The position numbers and the translations under genes are program-made. From Methanospirillum sp. (lineage in GTDB: Archaea; Halobacteriota; Methanomicrobia; Methanomicrobiales; Methanospirillaceae): a stretch of 7,565 bases of DNA. Below are positions 6,693-7,565 of this stretch, one piece after another (within the stretch, counting starts at the first letter, position 1; each line of letters starts with the position of its first letter). The stretch is taken from NCBI GenBank assembly GCA_028695895.1, contig JAQVIE010000049.1, positions 1-7,565 of the forward strand. Direction: 5' to 3'. The notes beneath the pieces are model-generated. The model was not told the origin of the DNA. It saw only the letters and a list, made by a program, of their open reading frames with translations, and ran no database searches.

Positions 6693-7073
6693 ATGAAGAT
6701 AAAACAAATATCCAAAATTCTTTTTGTGTTATTATCAATTTTACTTCTGACCTCATTGACTGTCAATGCCAATGAAAATAATACCACAAATCAGACAAAC
6801 TCTACCCCTGTCAACATAACTACTTTGACCGGTGATATTGAATATCAAGTAGAAGGGACACCTGGTACTAAAGGTGATGGAAGTAAAGTTCCTGTAAGGG
6901 GGTATGCAGATGCCGGTCAGCTGACTACCGGATTTTCAGGATATTCAATTGAGGCCGGGAGTGAAAACCAGACACCTTCAGTTGTCATGTCATTTTCCGA
7001 CAAATCCTCAGTGAGCGGTTTCATTAAAAGCTATTTGAAATCCTTTCATTATGAGAGTGGTACAGATCTCTGA
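6693..7073 (+). CDS. Small secreted sequon-rich protein of unknown function
   Basis: I do not recognise this 126-residue protein. It has a clear signal peptide: basic start (MKIKQISK), hydrophobic core (9-23) and likely cleavage near VNA-N (24-28). The mature N terminus is a Thr/Asn/Ser-rich linker (about 27-45) packed with N-glycosylation sequons: NNT, NTT, NQT, NST and NIT at Asn 29, 30, 33, 36 and 41, with another, NQT, at Asn 92. The remaining 80 residues are rich in Gly and Ser, contain no cysteine, and end in an amphipathic segment (SGFIKSYLKSFHYESG). There is no C-terminal anchor, so it is presumably released or held by binding partners. An AGGGA at 6681-6685, seven bases before the ATG, supports the start. 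The normal length is unknown, so truncation cannot be excluded. Confidence 0.7.
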   Translation: MKIKQISKILFVLLSILLLTSLTVNANENNTTNQTNSTPVNITTLTGDIEYQVEGTPGTKGDGSKVPVRGYADAGQLTTGFSGYSIEAGSENQTPSVVMSFSDKSSVSGFIKSYLKSFHYESGTDL

Positions 7074-7104
7074 TTCTCTGAACTCTCCGTTAGAAAATCA
7101 ACCC

Positions 7105-7114
7105 TTTTAATATT
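7105..7114 (+). promoter_or_regulatory. Possible TATA-like element before ruvC
   Basis: TTTTAATATT lies about 25 bases before the ruvC start codon, which would place transcription start on or next to the TTG. Since a ribosome site is also visible at 7122-7126, co-transcription from upstream is equally possible. Confidence 0.22.
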
Positions 7115-7121
7115 CTATCCA

Positions 7122-7126
7122 AAGGT
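7122..7126 (+). promoter_or_regulatory. Ribosome binding site supporting the TTG start of ruvC
   Basis: AAGGT (continuing as AAT, a near match to AGGTGAT) ends seven bases before TTG at 7134. No in-frame ATG occurs between here and the ILGIDPG motif, so the TTG is the only sensible start. Confidence 0.5.
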
Positions 7127-7133
7127 AATTAAT

Positions 7134-7565
7134 TTGTATACCGGTAATGAAAAGATACTTGGAATTGATCCAGGGTATGCCAGATGCGGATATGGGGTTA
7201 TTGGTAAAGAACAGAATATCCCTGTTGCATATATTTGGGGATGTATTCAAACAACCCCTAAGACAGGTGATTCACCAGAACGACTGCTGATAATATATGA
7301 ATCAATTGAAAACCTGATAATTACATATAAACCAGTATGTCTGGTATGTGAAAAGCTCTTTTTTTCCAGAAATACTACTACAGCCATGCAGGTCAGTGAG
7401 GCAAGAGGAGTAATTATTCTGGCTGCTGCAAGGCATCATATACCGGTTTATGAATATACTCCAAAACAGGTTAAACTTGCCATAACCGGTTCAGGGAATG
7501 CAGAGAAGAAACAGATTCAAATGATGATTACAAGGCTTTTAAGGCTTTCTGATATTCCTAAACCA
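7134..7565 (+). CDS. ruvC: Holliday-junction resolvase RuvC, 3' end missing
   Basis: Endonuclease that cuts four-way DNA junctions made during recombination, working with the RuvAB branch-migration motor. The 144 visible codons read clearly as RuvC (usual length about 160-190): ILGIDPG with catalytic Asp12, CGYGVI (18-23), CEKLFFSRN (72-80) with catalytic Glu73, SEARGVIILAAA (88-99), and VYEYTPKQVKLAITGSGNAEKKQ (105-127, key residues Tyr106, Lys111, Gly119, Lys125). The window ends just before the DAADALA-type segment that carries the last two catalytic aspartates, so these cannot be checked. TTG start with an AAGGT ribosome site. RuvC is mainly bacterial; archaea usually use Hjc, but I recall RuvA and RuvB being annotated in Methanomicrobiales, so ruvA-ruvB may follow downstream. 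Confidence 0.93.
   Translation, partial: MYTGNEKILGIDPGYARCGYGVIGKEQNIPVAYIWGCIQTTPKTGDSPERLLIIYESIENLIITYKPVCLVCEKLFFSRNTTTAMQVSEARGVIILAAARHHIPVYEYTPKQVKLAITGSGNAEKKQIQMMITRLLRLSDIPKP

Noticed and set aside
1..7565. Insertion sequences, CRISPR repeats, tRNA genes, riboswitches
   Set aside because: I looked for terminal repeats, regularly spaced repeats, cloverleaf-like segments and structured leaders and saw none.

Overview
The window looks like chromosomal DNA from a methanogenic archaeon, most probably of the order Methanomicrobiales (Methanospirillum-like). This is an inference. It rests on the AT-rich composition, a TTTATAAAT-type archaeal TATA box placed about 25 bases before a perfect AGGTGAT Shine-Dalgarno, the HDLKTPLTPL style of histidine kinase, a TPR surface protein with a short C-terminal membrane tail, and the mix of archaeal signals with a bacterial-type ruvC. 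No rRNA or other marker is present to settle the taxonomy.

Layout. (1) Bases 1-938, minus strand: a two-gene unit made of a 34-residue single-span membrane peptide and, overlapping its stop codon as TAATG, a sodium:solute symporter (SSS family) cut by the left edge. (2) 939-1066: a short divergent promoter region. (3) 1067-1741, plus: an exported TPR-repeat protein with an N-terminal signal and a C-terminal transmembrane tail. (4) 1758-3017, minus, convergent with the TPR gene: a solitary beta-class DNA methyltransferase with TSPPYN, the type usual for N4-cytosine methylation. No restriction gene lies beside it. (5) 3018-3101: an 84-base divergent promoter region with the best promoter in the window. 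(6) 3102-6605, plus: a tightly overlapping three-gene signalling operon consisting of a soluble PAS-GAF-PAS-PAS histidine kinase (TTG start), a single-domain response regulator and a stand-alone CheB methylesterase domain. (7) 6693-7073, plus: a small secreted protein full of N-glycosylation sequons, of unknown function. (8) 7134 to the right edge, plus: ruvC, a Holliday-junction resolvase, starting at TTG and cut before its C-terminal catalytic aspartates. No stretch longer than 300 bases lacks a gene.

How they may work together. The clearest functional unit is the kinase-receiver-methylesterase operon. The usual CheB is one protein with a receiver fused to a methylesterase. Here the two halves are separate genes joined by an ATGA overlap, and they sit behind a PAS/GAF kinase instead of CheA. 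That suggests a chemosensory-like adaptation branch driven by a cytosolic sensor, or a methylesterase domain used outside chemotaxis. The other units look independent of each other. A window-wide observation is that the tetranucleotide CTAG appears to be completely absent.
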